Below, in pieces: positions 35,251 through 43,658 of a DNA stretch of 64,000 bases; the stretch's first letter is position 1; each line of letters begins with the position of its first letter. The stretch comes from Formosa undariae (lineage in GTDB: Bacteria > Bacteroidota > Bacteroidia > Flavobacteriales > Flavobacteriaceae): positions 124,001-188,000 of the forward strand of contig NZ_JBHMEZ010000013.1 in assembly GCF_042427615.1 (NCBI RefSeq), read 5' to 3'. The notes under the pieces were generated by a model that worked only from the letters and a program-made list of their open reading frames with translations, made no database searches and was not told the origin of the DNA. A program made the position numbers and the translations under genes.

Positions 35251-36102
35251 ATGAATTTTTACATCGTCATTCCCGCACATAATGAAGATGATTCTATCGG
35301 ACGTACTTTAGAATCGTTAACACAACAAACCCTGTTGCCTAAACAGCTTGTTATTGTGAATGACCATTCTACAGATAACACCCAACATATCGTAGAATCT
35401 TACATTGAAAAACATTCATGGATTTCTATTGTGAACGCACAATCTTCGGATAAACATTTACCGGGTTCTAAAATTATAAATGCATTTTACAAGGGATTAG
35501 ATACGTTAGACGATAATTACGACATCATGTGTAAGTTTGATGCCGATTTAATCTTCCCTGAAAACTATTTAGAAACAATTTCTAATCATTTTAAAGCAAA
35601 TCCAACATTGGGTATGGCCGCTGGTTTTTGCTATATTAAAAAGGATGAGCATTGGGCATTAGAAGACTTAACCAACAAAGATCACATTCGTGGCGCGTTG
35701 AAAGCCTACAGAAAACAATGCTTTCTAGATATTGGAAAATTAAAACCTGCCATGGGTTGGGACACGATAGACGAATTACTAGCAAAGTTTAATCATTGGG
35801 AAATTCTTACCGATGAATCGTTGCACGTAAAACACCTAAAACCTACTGGAGCAAGTTATAATAAAGCTTCAAAATATATGCAAGGTGAAGCCATGTACAA
35901 GATGCGCTACGGCTTCTCTATTACAGCTATTTCTGCACTGAAACTAGCCATAAAGAAAAAAAACCTTTCTCTTTTTAACGATTATATGTCGGGCTATTTT
36001 AAAGCTAAAAACGAAAATACAGAACCTTTAGTCACTCCAGAACAAGGTGATTTTATTAGAAAATTGCGATGGAATGGCATGTTGAAGAAGTTTGGATTTT
36101 AG
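35251..36102 (+). CDS. Family 2 glycosyltransferase
   Basis: 283-residue GT-A fold transferase. The nucleotide-sugar motifs are VIPAHNEDDSIGRTLESL at the start, IVNDHSTDNTQ, and the DxD metal site KFDADLIFP near residue 95; GWDTIDEL plays the role of the acceptor (ED-like) motif. No clear transmembrane segment, so probably peripheral and cytoplasmic. Third gene of the KAS III cassette, 69 bases behind the methyltransferase. Sugar and acceptor unknown. Confidence 0.88.
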   Translation: MNFYIVIPAHNEDDSIGRTLESLTQQTLLPKQLVIVNDHSTDNTQHIVESYIEKHSWISIVNAQSSDKHLPGSKIINAFYKGLDTLDDNYDIMCKFDADLIFPENYLETISNHFKANPTLGMAAGFCYIKKDEHWALEDLTNKDHIRGALKAYRKQCFLDIGKLKPAMGWDTIDELLAKFNHWEILTDESLHVKHLKPTGASYNKASKYMQGEAMYKMRYGFSITAISALKLAIKKKNLSLFNDYMSGYFKAKNENTEPLVTPEQGDFIRKLRWNGMLKKFGF

Positions 36103-36144
36103 TTAGTGGTTAGTGGTTAGTGGTTAGTGGTTAGTGGTTAGTGG
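36103..36144 (+). repeat. Six tandem copies of TTAGTGG
   Basis: Six perfect heptamers begin immediately after the glycosyltransferase stop codon (the stop TAG at 36100-36102 is contiguous with the first copy). A simple-sequence tract able to change length, but outside the coding frame. Confidence 0.95.
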
Positions 36145-36664
36145 AAAAAAATAAATTCAGTATACATTCAAAAATTCATCCCTTCATATTTAACTAAAAT
36201 CAATAGCCGTAATCTTTCCGTTATAATGAGAATTTGAAACAAGTTCTAGTTGACGAAACCTCAACTTAAAGTGAAAAACTATTTCGCCATATCATGCTGA
36301 ATTCTTTTCAAAGACTATGTTTATATCATACTATTTAATTCATACTACAACGTTCTATGTTTCCATGGTGTTCGAGCGGAGTCGAGAATTAAAATTTATT
36401 TATGGGATACTATATGATTCTCGACTACGCTCGAAGACCGTTATAATGATGTTTAGAATTTTATAAGATATTACAAAAACAAGAATATATCTGAAGTTTA
36501 TTCTAATAACATTTTGTGTTTCCTTGGTGTTCGAGCGGAGTCGAGAACGCATCACACTAGATGCTATCACACCAATCCAAGACATAAAAAAAACACCTCA
36601 ACATATACTGCTGAGGTGTTTTTGATTTATAATGATACTCTAAAATAATTTCAGAGTGACCTAT
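36145..36664. repeat. Intergenic cluster of REP-like palindromes between the glycosyltransferase and valS
   Basis: TTCGAGCGGAGTCGAGAAT (36371-36389) is matched by an inverted copy ATTCTCGACTACGCTCGAA (36417-36435) with one mismatch, and by a second direct copy at 36526-36547 in the wider context TTCC(A/T)TGGTGTTCGAGCGG. Degenerate halves of the 125-bp family lie at the edges: TCATGCTGAATTCTTTTCA near 36292-36312, and ACTCTAAAATAATTTCAGAG at 36637-36656. No coding region is supported here; the short frame on the minus strand is non-conserved repeat sequence. Confidence 0.85.
36586..36625. terminator. Terminator of valS (bidirectional)
   Basis: AAAACACCTCA (36590-36600) and TGAGGTGTTTT (36612-36622) pair perfectly across an 11-base loop with A/T runs outside, 43 bases past the valS stop. 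Confidence 0.88.
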
Positions 36665-39307
36665 TTACTTTAAACTAGCCAAACTCGATGTAATAGTTTC
36701 AATTTTAGCTAAAGCGTCTGCTTCTTTTTTACGTTCGTTAGCAATAACTTGCTCTGGTGCTCCTGCAACAAAGCGTTCGTTAGATAACTTCTTTTGAACA
36801 GATTTTAAGAAACCTTCGGTGTATTTTAATTCTTCCGCAAGCTTTACAATTTCAGCTTCAACATCTATTGCGCCTTCCATAGGAATAAAATACTCGTTAG
36901 ATTTCACTCTAAATGTCATAGCGCCTTCTACAGGTTCCGTAACGTAGTCGATAGTTTCTAAATTCCCTAATTTTGAAATTACAGCATCAAAAGCAGTATT
37001 CGCGTTTTCGTTATTAATTACAGAAAAACCAATCGCATCTTTAAACGCAATATTTTTGTCTTTACGAACTGTTCTAATTCCTGAAATCACTTCAGAAGCA
37101 AATTCAAACTGAGAAATTAAGTCTTTATTTATCGGTTTCGCTTCTGGCCATTTTGCAACGATTAACGCTTCTTCTGGAGTACGTTCAGCAATATATTGCC
37201 AAATATCTTCAGTTAAGAATGGCATAAATGGATGAAGAATTTTTAAATTATCTTCGAAACGAGCCATTACACTATTATATGTTGTAGCATCGATTGGTTG
37301 CTGATAAGCCGGTTTTACTATTTCTAGTAACCAGCCACAGAAATCATCGTAAATCAGTTTATAAATACTCATTAAAGCGTCGCTTAAACGGTATTTACTA
37401 AAATGGTCTTCAATTTCTACTAATGCATCCTGGAACTTAGCTTCGTACCATTCTAAGGCAATTTTGCTAGATTGCGGTTGCTCGATAGCATCACTAACTT
37501 CCCAAATATTGGTTAAATTAAAGGCATTCCAAATTTTATTTCCGAATGCTTTTCCTTGCTGACAAAGTGTTTCGTCGAACATTAAATCGTTTCCTGCCGC
37601 ACTACTCAACAATAATCCAACACGAACACCATCTGCACTATAATCGCTAATTAGTTTTAAAGCGTCTGGAGAGTTTCCTAAAGATTTACTCATTTTACGA
37701 CGTTGCTTATCACGAACTAATCCCGTTAAGTACACGTTGTTAAACGGCTTTTCGTCCTTGTATTCGTAACCAGCAATAATCATTCTAGCAACCCAGAAAA
37801 ATAAAATATCTGGCCCTGTTACTAAATCGTTGGTTGGGTAGTAATACTTGATTTCTTCATTCTCAGGATTACGAATACCATCGAACACACTCATTGGCCA
37901 TAACCAAGAAGAGAACCATGTATCTAAAGCATCTGTATCTTGTTTTAAATCTTCCGCTTTTAAATCGGTTTTACCCGTTTTTTCTTGAGCTAATGCTACT
38001 GCCTTTTCAATAGATTCTGCAACAACAAAATCTTCTTTTCCATCACCATAGAAATATGCAGGAATTTGTTGTCCCCATAATAACTGACGAGAGATATTCC
38101 AATCGCGGATATTCTCTAACCAGTGACGGTATGTGTTTTCGAATTTCTTAGGAAATAATTTAATTTCGGCATCTTCACCTAAAACTGCTTCGATTGCTGG
38201 CTTTACTAAATCTTCCATTTTTAAGAACCATTGGTCGCTTAATCGTGGTTCGATAACCGCTTTTGTACGCTCAGAAGTTCCTACTTTATTTACGTGAACC
38301 TCAGTTTTTACTAAAATCCCTAAAGCTTCCAATTCTGTAGCTACGTTTTTTCTAGCCTCAAAACGATCTTGACCTTGAAATTGCAATCCGAAGCTATTTA
38401 AAGTCGCATCTGCATTAAAGATATCGATCACTTCTAAATTGTGCTTATCTCCTAAATTCTTATCGTTTTCATCGTGAGCAGGCGTTACTTTTAAACATCC
38501 TGTACCGAATTCTAAATCGACATATTCATCTTCAATAATAGGCACGACACGATTAGAAATTGGCACAATGGCTTTCTTTCCTTTTAAGTGTGTAAAACGC
38601 TCATCGTTCGGGTTAATACAAATTGCAGTATCCCCGAAAATAGTTTCAGGACGTGTTGTAGCAATTGTTAACGTATCGTCGCTACCATCAATTTTATAGT
38701 TTATATAATATAAATTTCCTTGACGTTCCTCGTGAATGACTTCTTCGTCAGACAATGTCGTTTGCGCTTCTGGATCCCAGTTTACCATACGGTAACCGCG
38801 GTAAATTAAGCCTTTGTTATGTAAATCGACAAATACTTTAATTACAGCTTCAGACATGTCGTCGTCCATTGTGAATTTCGTCCGATCCCAATCGCAAGAA
38901 CATCCTAATTTTTTAAGTTGTTCAAGAATCACACCACCGTACTCTTCTGTCCACTCCCAAGCATGTGCTAAGAATTCGTCGCGAGTAAGATCGTTTTTAT
39001 CTATGCCTTGTTCCTTTAATTTAGCAACTACTTTTGCTTCGGTAGCAATAGAGGCATGATCTGTTCCAGGTACCCAACATGCATTTTTACCTAGCAAACG
39101 CGCACGACGCACCAATACATCTTGAATGGTATTGTTTAACATGTGTCCCATATGCAACACTCCGGTTACGTTTGGTGGCGGAATTACAATAGTATACGGT
39201 TCTCTTTCGTCTGGTGTAGAATGAAAATAATTATTTTTCATCCAGTAATCGTACCATTTACTTTCTACTGAATTAGCATCATATTTTGAAGGAATATCCA
39301 TCGGCAT
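36665..39307 (-). CDS. valS: Valine-tRNA ligase
   Basis: 880-residue class I aminoacyl-tRNA synthetase. The HIGH motif is HMGH in PPPNVTGVLHMGHML; the KMSKS loop is RRKMSKSLGNSPD. The editing domain contains TTRPETIFGDTAI, and the C-terminus has the valyl-specific coiled coil (EELKYTEGFLKSVQKKLSNERF). The start may be the ATG at 39307 or the ATG two codons later at 39301 (DIPSKYD), which is the more usual N-terminus. A perfect minus-strand -7 box 116 bases upstream gives an unusually long leader with one hairpin. Confidence 0.97.
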   Translation of the reverse strand: MPMDIPSKYDANSVESKWYDYWMKNNYFHSTPDEREPYTIVIPPPNVTGVLHMGHMLNNTIQDVLVRRARLLGKNACWVPGTDHASIATEAKVVAKLKEQGIDKNDLTRDEFLAHAWEWTEEYGGVILEQLKKLGCSCDWDRTKFTMDDDMSEAVIKVFVDLHNKGLIYRGYRMVNWDPEAQTTLSDEEVIHEERQGNLYYINYKIDGSDDTLTIATTRPETIFGDTAICINPNDERFTHLKGKKAIVPISNRVVPIIEDEYVDLEFGTGCLKVTPAHDENDKNLGDKHNLEVIDIFNADATLNSFGLQFQGQDRFEARKNVATELEALGILVKTEVHVNKVGTSERTKAVIEPRLSDQWFLKMEDLVKPAIEAVLGEDAEIKLFPKKFENTYRHWLENIRDWNISRQLLWGQQIPAYFYGDGKEDFVVAESIEKAVALAQEKTGKTDLKAEDLKQDTDALDTWFSSWLWPMSVFDGIRNPENEEIKYYYPTNDLVTGPDILFFWVARMIIAGYEYKDEKPFNNVYLTGLVRDKQRRKMSKSLGNSPDALKLISDYSADGVRVGLLLSSAAGNDLMFDETLCQQGKAFGNKIWNAFNLTNIWEVSDAIEQPQSSKIALEWYEAKFQDALVEIEDHFSKYRLSDALMSIYKLIYDDFCGWLLEIVKPAYQQPIDATTYNSVMARFEDNLKILHPFMPFLTEDIWQYIAERTPEEALIVAKWPEAKPINKDLISQFEFASEVISGIRTVRKDKNIAFKDAIGFSVINNENANTAFDAVISKLGNLETIDYVTEPVEGAMTFRVKSNEYFIPMEGAIDVEAEIVKLAEELKYTEGFLKSVQKKLSNERFVAGAPEQVIANERKKEADALAKIETITSSLASLK

Positions 39308-39345
39308 AATTTTGAATCTTTGTATTGCTTAAAGTGAAAACTCTC

Positions 39346-39372
39346 TGCCTTAATTAATAGTTATTTAAGGCA
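39346..39372 (-). promoter_or_regulatory. Hairpin in the valS leader
   Basis: TGCCTTAA (39346-39353) and TTAAGGCA (39365-39372) form a perfect 8-bp stem with an 11-base loop within the predicted 5' leader of valS. No T-box motif is recognisable. Confidence 0.4.
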
Positions 39373-39423
39373 ATTATTTTAAGTTTATTTAATCACTTTG
39401 GAATAGTTTTTGAATATAGGTTG

Positions 39424-39431
39424 CAAAAGTA
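39424..39431 (-). promoter_or_regulatory. -7 promoter box (TACTTTTG, minus strand) of valS
   Basis: Plus-strand CAAAAGTA is a perfect TAnnTTTG on the minus strand, giving a leader of about 110 bases. Confidence 0.6.
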
Positions 39432-39576
39432 CTTATTATTCTTTTGATGTGAAATTATATTCAGTGTTTATAGAATTACAAGCTTAATATATTGTTATAT
39501 CTATATCAATAACACTAATAATCTTGCATAATGAGTAAAAAGTATTTACGTTTACACTAAATTAAATTAAATTACC

Positions 39577-39966
39577 ATGAAACAAATTATAACTATTTTA
39601 TTTATCGGATTAGTAACATTCTCAATTCAGGCTCAAAACAAAGTGGCTAAGATTGAATTTAAAACAGATGTTATCGACTACGGAACTATTAATAAAGGAG
39701 CTGATGGTGTTCGTGTTTTTGAATTTACAAACACTGGAGATGCCCCTCTTATTGTCTCTAAAGTAACCTCTAGCTGTGGTTGTACTGTACCTAAAAAGCC
39801 AGATGCTCCAATTATGCCAGGTGCTACAGGAGAAATTTCTGTAAAATATGATACAAACCGTGTAATGCCTATTAGAAAAACAATTACTGTTATCTCTAAC
39901 GCAGAAACACCAACAGTAGCTTTAAAAATTAAAGGTGAAGTTATCGATCCGAGTGCAACAAAATAA
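39577..39966 (+). CDS. DUF1573 domain secreted protein
   Basis: 129 residues: a signal peptide (1-19, ending IQAQ) and one DUF1573 immunoglobulin-like domain. Diagnostic strings are FDYGTINKGADGVRVFEFTNTG-type start (here IDYGTINKGADG), SSCGCTVPKKPDAPIMPG and GEISVKYDTNR. The C-G-C pair is characteristic. The family is common and abundant in Bacteroidota periplasms or surfaces, with no fixed function. A near-consensus box TAATCTTG lies at 39519-39526. A strong terminator follows the gene. Confidence 0.93.
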   Translation: MKQIITILFIGLVTFSIQAQNKVAKIEFKTDVIDYGTINKGADGVRVFEFTNTGDAPLIVSKVTSSCGCTVPKKPDAPIMPGATGEISVKYDTNRVMPIRKTITVISNAETPTVALKIKGEVIDPSATK

Positions 39967-39998
39967 AAGCTGAATAATTCATTCAACTTATAATATAC

Positions 39999-40033
39999 TA
40001 AACCTCTTGAGTTCATACTCAAGAGGTTTTTTT
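39999..40033 (+). terminator. Terminator of the DUF1573 gene
   Basis: AAACCTCTTGAGT and ACTCAAGAGGTTT pair around a 4-base loop, followed by seven or more T. Confidence 0.93.
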
Positions 40034-40207
40034 ATGGAATAAAACTAAAATAGGTATCTCATCTACTTTTAATTTCTCTGAGCTAAAATTGCTTAACAGA
40101 TAAAGGTCTTAAAATCATTATAAATTTCAATCCCACTAATTGTAATTGCAGTATATTGTAATCTCAATACTTCTAATTGTATTCAAAAGTTCAAAACGTA
40201 ATTATTT

Positions 40208-42349
40208 ATGATATCAAAATTCATTAAAACTTTCATTTTTTGCAGTCTCGTTATTTTTGTTAGCTGTAAAAAAAACACCTCTGAAACGACTAAAAAAACC
40301 ATGAGCGAGAATATTTTAATTCAAGAGTGGACTGGACCCTATGACGGTGTTCCGGCATTTGACAAAATGTCTATAGAAGCTGTAAAACCGGCAATAGAAG
40401 AAGCAATGGCTCTTAACCTTATAGAAATAGAATCTATTGCTAATAATGAAGAACCGCCAACTTTCGAAAACACCATAGCGGCTATGGAACGTGCTGGAAA
40501 GCCTTTAGGCCGCGTCTTTGCCTATTACGGCATTATGAGCTCCAATGTATCTACCCCAGAATTTAGAACTGTGCAAGCAGAATTAGCTCCTAAACTTTCA
40601 GATTTTAGATCTCAAATTTCACAGAACGAAAAATTATTCCAACGGATAAAAGCCGTTTACGAAGCTGCTTTAGAGAATCCTCTAGAAGATCAAGAACAAC
40701 GCGTAGTAGAATTAACGTATAAGCAATTCGAAATGAATGGTGCAAATCTTGATGCTGAAAAGAAAAAACGTTATGCCGAAATAAACAAGGAACTGTCTTC
40801 ATTATATACCGATTTTGGAAACAATATTTTACATGACGAAGAAAACTACATCACGTATCTAACCGAAGACCAATTGGGCGGTTTGTCTGATGGTTTTATT
40901 AAATCCGCTGCAAAAATTGCAACAGATAAGGAAGAAGATGGAAAATATGCAATTACAAATACGCGTTCTTCAATAGATCCGTTTTTAACCTACTCAACAC
41001 ATCGTGAATTACGTAAACGCGTTTGGGAAAACTACTATTCTAGAGGAGATAATGGAGATCAATTCGACAATAACGAGATTATTGTCAAAATTTTAAAATT
41101 ACGCAAAGAACGTGTTGGCCTGATGGGTTACGATAATTATGCAGAATGGCGTTTACAAGACCGTATGGCAAAAACACCAGAAAACGCAATGGATTTAATG
41201 ATGGCTGTTTGGCCTGCATCGATTGCAAGAGTAAAAGAAGAGGTTACAGATATGCAAACCGTAGCAAATGAACTTGGAGACAATATCACTATAGAACCGT
41301 GGGATTATAGATATTATGCCGAAAAAGTGCGTAAAAAGAAATATGATTTAGACAGTGACGAGGTAAAACAATATCTGCAATTAGATAAATTAACAGAAGC
41401 TATGTTTTTTGTTGCCGGCGAATTGTTTAATTATAAGTTTACTCCAGTACCAGAAGGGACTGTTCCTGTATTTCAGGAAGATGTAAAGGTTTGGGAAGTG
41501 ACAGATAAAACCTCTGGAAAACATATTGGTCTATGGTATCTGGATCCTTATGCAAGACAAGGTAAACGTTCTGGAGCTTGGGCTACCACGTATAGAAGTT
41601 CATCTTCTTTTGAGGGTGAAACCAATGTATTAGCATCTAATAATTCTAATTTTGTAAAGCCTGCACCAGGAGAAGCTGTTTTAGTATCTTGGGATGATGC
41701 TATAACCTTTTTTCATGAGTTCGGACATGCGCTTCATTTCTTTTCGGCGAATGTAAAATACCCGACTTTAAACGGAGGTGTTAGAGATTACACAGAATTT
41801 CAATCACAATTATTAGAACGCTGGCTATCTACCGACAAAGTCATTAACACCTATTTGGTACACTACAAAACCGGGGAACCTATTCCTGCTAGTTTAGTTG
41901 AAAAGATAAAAAAAGCAGCTACATTTAATGAAGGTTTTAATACTACAGAATATTTAGCTTCTGCCTTAATTGATATGAAAATACACTTAGCAGATCCTGA
42001 AAACATGGATGTAGATACTTTTGAACGCGAAACTTTAAATGCATTAGGAATGCCTAAAGAACTGCCTATGCGCCATAGAACACCACAATTTGGTCATGTG
42101 TTTTCAGGCGAAGGTTATGCTACTGCATATTACGGTTATATGTGGGCAGATGTTTTAACCAGTGATGCTGCAGAAGCGTTTAAAGAATCTGAAGGTGGGT
42201 TTTACGATAAAGACGTTGCTAAGAAGTTAGTAAAGTATTTATTTGCCCCTCGAAATGCTATGGATCCAGCAGAAGCTTATAAGAAATTTAGAGGTCGCGA
42301 TGCAAAGATTGAAGCCTTAATGAAAGATCGTGGATTTCCTATAAAATAA
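40208..42349 (+). CDS. M3 family metallopeptidase, predicted lipoprotein (Dcp type)
   Basis: 713 residues. The N-terminus is a lipoprotein signal (FIFCSLVIFVSC, lipidated Cys near residue 19) followed by a Ser/Thr/Lys linker, so it should be anchored in the periplasm or outer membrane. The zinc motif is HEFGHALHF with His503, Glu504 and His507; the C-terminal signature GEGYATAYYGYMWADVLTSDAAEAF fits peptidyl-dipeptidase Dcp (given here in part: GYATAYYGYMWADVL). It would digest peptides outside the cytoplasm. Paralogue of the signal-less M3 gene at 23948-25981. No obvious promoter box is seen in the 240-base gap upstream. Confidence 0.94.
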   Translation: MISKFIKTFIFCSLVIFVSCKKNTSETTKKTMSENILIQEWTGPYDGVPAFDKMSIEAVKPAIEEAMALNLIEIESIANNEEPPTFENTIAAMERAGKPLGRVFAYYGIMSSNVSTPEFRTVQAELAPKLSDFRSQISQNEKLFQRIKAVYEAALENPLEDQEQRVVELTYKQFEMNGANLDAEKKKRYAEINKELSSLYTDFGNNILHDEENYITYLTEDQLGGLSDGFIKSAAKIATDKEEDGKYAITNTRSSIDPFLTYSTHRELRKRVWENYYSRGDNGDQFDNNEIIVKILKLRKERVGLMGYDNYAEWRLQDRMAKTPENAMDLMMAVWPASIARVKEEVTDMQTVANELGDNITIEPWDYRYYAEKVRKKKYDLDSDEVKQYLQLDKLTEAMFFVAGELFNYKFTPVPEGTVPVFQEDVKVWEVTDKTSGKHIGLWYLDPYARQGKRSGAWATTYRSSSSFEGETNVLASNNSNFVKPAPGEAVLVSWDDAITFFHEFGHALHFFSANVKYPTLNGGVRDYTEFQSQLLERWLSTDKVINTYLVHYKTGEPIPASLVEKIKKAATFNEGFNTTEYLASALIDMKIHLADPENMDVDTFERETLNALGMPKELPMRHRTPQFGHVFSGEGYATAYYGYMWADVLTSDAAEAFKESEGGFYDKDVAKKLVKYLFAPRNAMDPAEAYKKFRGRDAKIEALMKDRGFPIK

Positions 42350-42578
42350 CATCTTAATTGAATAAGATCCTTAAGGTGATTCCGCGATAAACATCAATTG
42401 ATTAAGCAATAATTATTTAGTTAAAAGACAATTCTACTTTATAATTATTGCTTATTTTAGATTGCATAAAAAAAGTGCCATAGCAAATTAGAAAAACAGT
42501 CTTTTACCATTGACTTAGACTCTAAATTCCAGATCTTTTCAACAGGTATTCTTAATCAATTTACTGTCTAATAATGGC

Positions 42579-42596
42579 AAAAAAAAAAAAAAAAAA
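42579..42596 (+). repeat. A18 homopolymer abutting the start codon of the RraA-family gene
   Basis: Eighteen consecutive A, the last being the first base of ATG at 42596. An upstream ATG-GCA at 42574 enters the run in another frame and stops after 13 codons; loss of one A (or gain of two) would join it to the gene in frame. Confidence 0.9.
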
Positions 42597-43312
42597 TGTT
42601 AGCATCTACTCGTGAAAAATTACAGAAAGTTAGTACTGCAACGCTAGCTACAGCTTTATTTAAACAAGGACTAAAAAACCAATTTATTCAAGGCGTTAAA
42701 CCACTTGCTGAAGGAAAACCTAATATGGTGGGAGAAGCCTTTACATTGCGATATATTCCGGCTAGAGAAGACCTAAATCCCATTACCGTTTTTAAAGATC
42801 CTAAACATCCGCAACGTGTCGCGGTAGAAACTTGCCCGAAAGGATCGGTCTTAGTTATGGACAGCCGAAAAGATAGTAGAGCCGCTTCTGCTGGTTCTAT
42901 TTTGGCATCGCGCCTAATGGTTCGAGGTGCTGCTGGTATGGTTACAGATGGCGGATTTAGAGATTCTAGCGAAATTGCCAAGCTAGAGATGCCTTCTTAC
43001 CACCAAACACCTTCTGCTCCAACAAACCTAACGTTACACCAAGCTTTGGATATAAATGTCCCTATTGGTTGTGGAGATGTTGCGGTCTTTCCTGGTGATG
43101 TTTTGGTAGGCGACGATGATGGTGTTATTGTTATTCCAGCAGATTTAGCAGATGACATTGCTACTGAAGCCATAAACATGACGCTTTACGAAGATTTTGT
43201 TACCGAGAGAGTATTAGCAGGTCATACGATAATTGGATTATATCCTCTTACTAAAGAAGAGAATAGAGAGGCTTTCGAGTTGTGGAAAAAACAAAATAGC
43301 GCATCGAAATAA
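42596..43312 (+). CDS. RraA family protein (HMG aldolase / RNase activity regulator fold)
   Basis: 238 residues with the RraA fold: STATLATALFKQG at the start, FTLRYIPAREDLN, MDSRKDSRAASAGSILASRLMVRGAAGMVTDGGFRD (partly: GAAGMVTDGGFRD, the substrate/metal site), and the family string IGCGDVAVFPGDVLVGDDDGV. The D-x20-R-D type metal-binding arrangement seen in HMG/CHA aldolases is plausible (GGFRDSSE). So a small-acid aldolase or a ring-catabolism enzyme is as likely as an RNase E regulator, since the true RraA is ~160 residues. The start codon is the end of an A18 run; length of that run decides the N-terminus. Confidence 0.82.
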   Translation: MLASTREKLQKVSTATLATALFKQGLKNQFIQGVKPLAEGKPNMVGEAFTLRYIPAREDLNPITVFKDPKHPQRVAVETCPKGSVLVMDSRKDSRAASAGSILASRLMVRGAAGMVTDGGFRDSSEIAKLEMPSYHQTPSAPTNLTLHQALDINVPIGCGDVAVFPGDVLVGDDDGVIVIPADLADDIATEAINMTLYEDFVTERVLAGHTIIGLYPLTKEENREAFELWKKQNSASK

Positions 43313-43658
43313 AATCCAATTTATTTTAGAATTTAAATAGATTATACCGTCTTCAAAAAACACATTTCTAATGTGTTTTTTTCATTTAATACCTTATTTT
43401 TTAACACTTAAAATTAGAGAAAGTGGTTCTCATCAAGTTATAAATATGAAAAAAAATAGATATGATTGGTTATATTTCTTTTAGTATTTATTAATCATTC
43501 TTCTCAGAAAAAAATATAAAATGTAGAGAGCTATCATTTAAAAATCAGAATCATGTCATCCATAAAACTAAAATTAGATTTATATACGCGGTTTTTATTT
43601 CCTACATTAGTTCCTTAAACAAGCGACATACCTTACATATTATTAAATAAATTAAATT
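43313..43658. other. 346-base intergenic region between the RraA-family and DUF1080 genes
   Basis: Holds the terminator at 43355-43382 and otherwise AT-rich sequence. Only tiny frames of 12 and 21 codons are present (43446 and 43553); neither shows any support. No perfect TAnnTTTG box was found before the DUF1080 gene. Confidence 0.7.
43355..43383 (+). terminator. Terminator of the RraA-family gene
   Basis: AAAAAACACATT and AATGTGTTTTTT pair around a 3-base loop, ending in a T run, 43 bases after the stop. Confidence 0.88.

Noticed and set aside
36400..36585. 61-residue frame on the minus strand
   Set aside because: Composed of REP palindrome sequence; no recognisable family, no start context.
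42574..42615. Upstream start ATG-GCA-A(n) as the true start of the RraA-family gene
   Set aside because: In the sequence as given it is out of frame by one base and stops after 13 codons; kept as a finding about run length only.
43446..43622. Mini frames of 12 and 21 codons before the DUF1080 gene
   Set aside because: Too short, no conserved features and no promoter.
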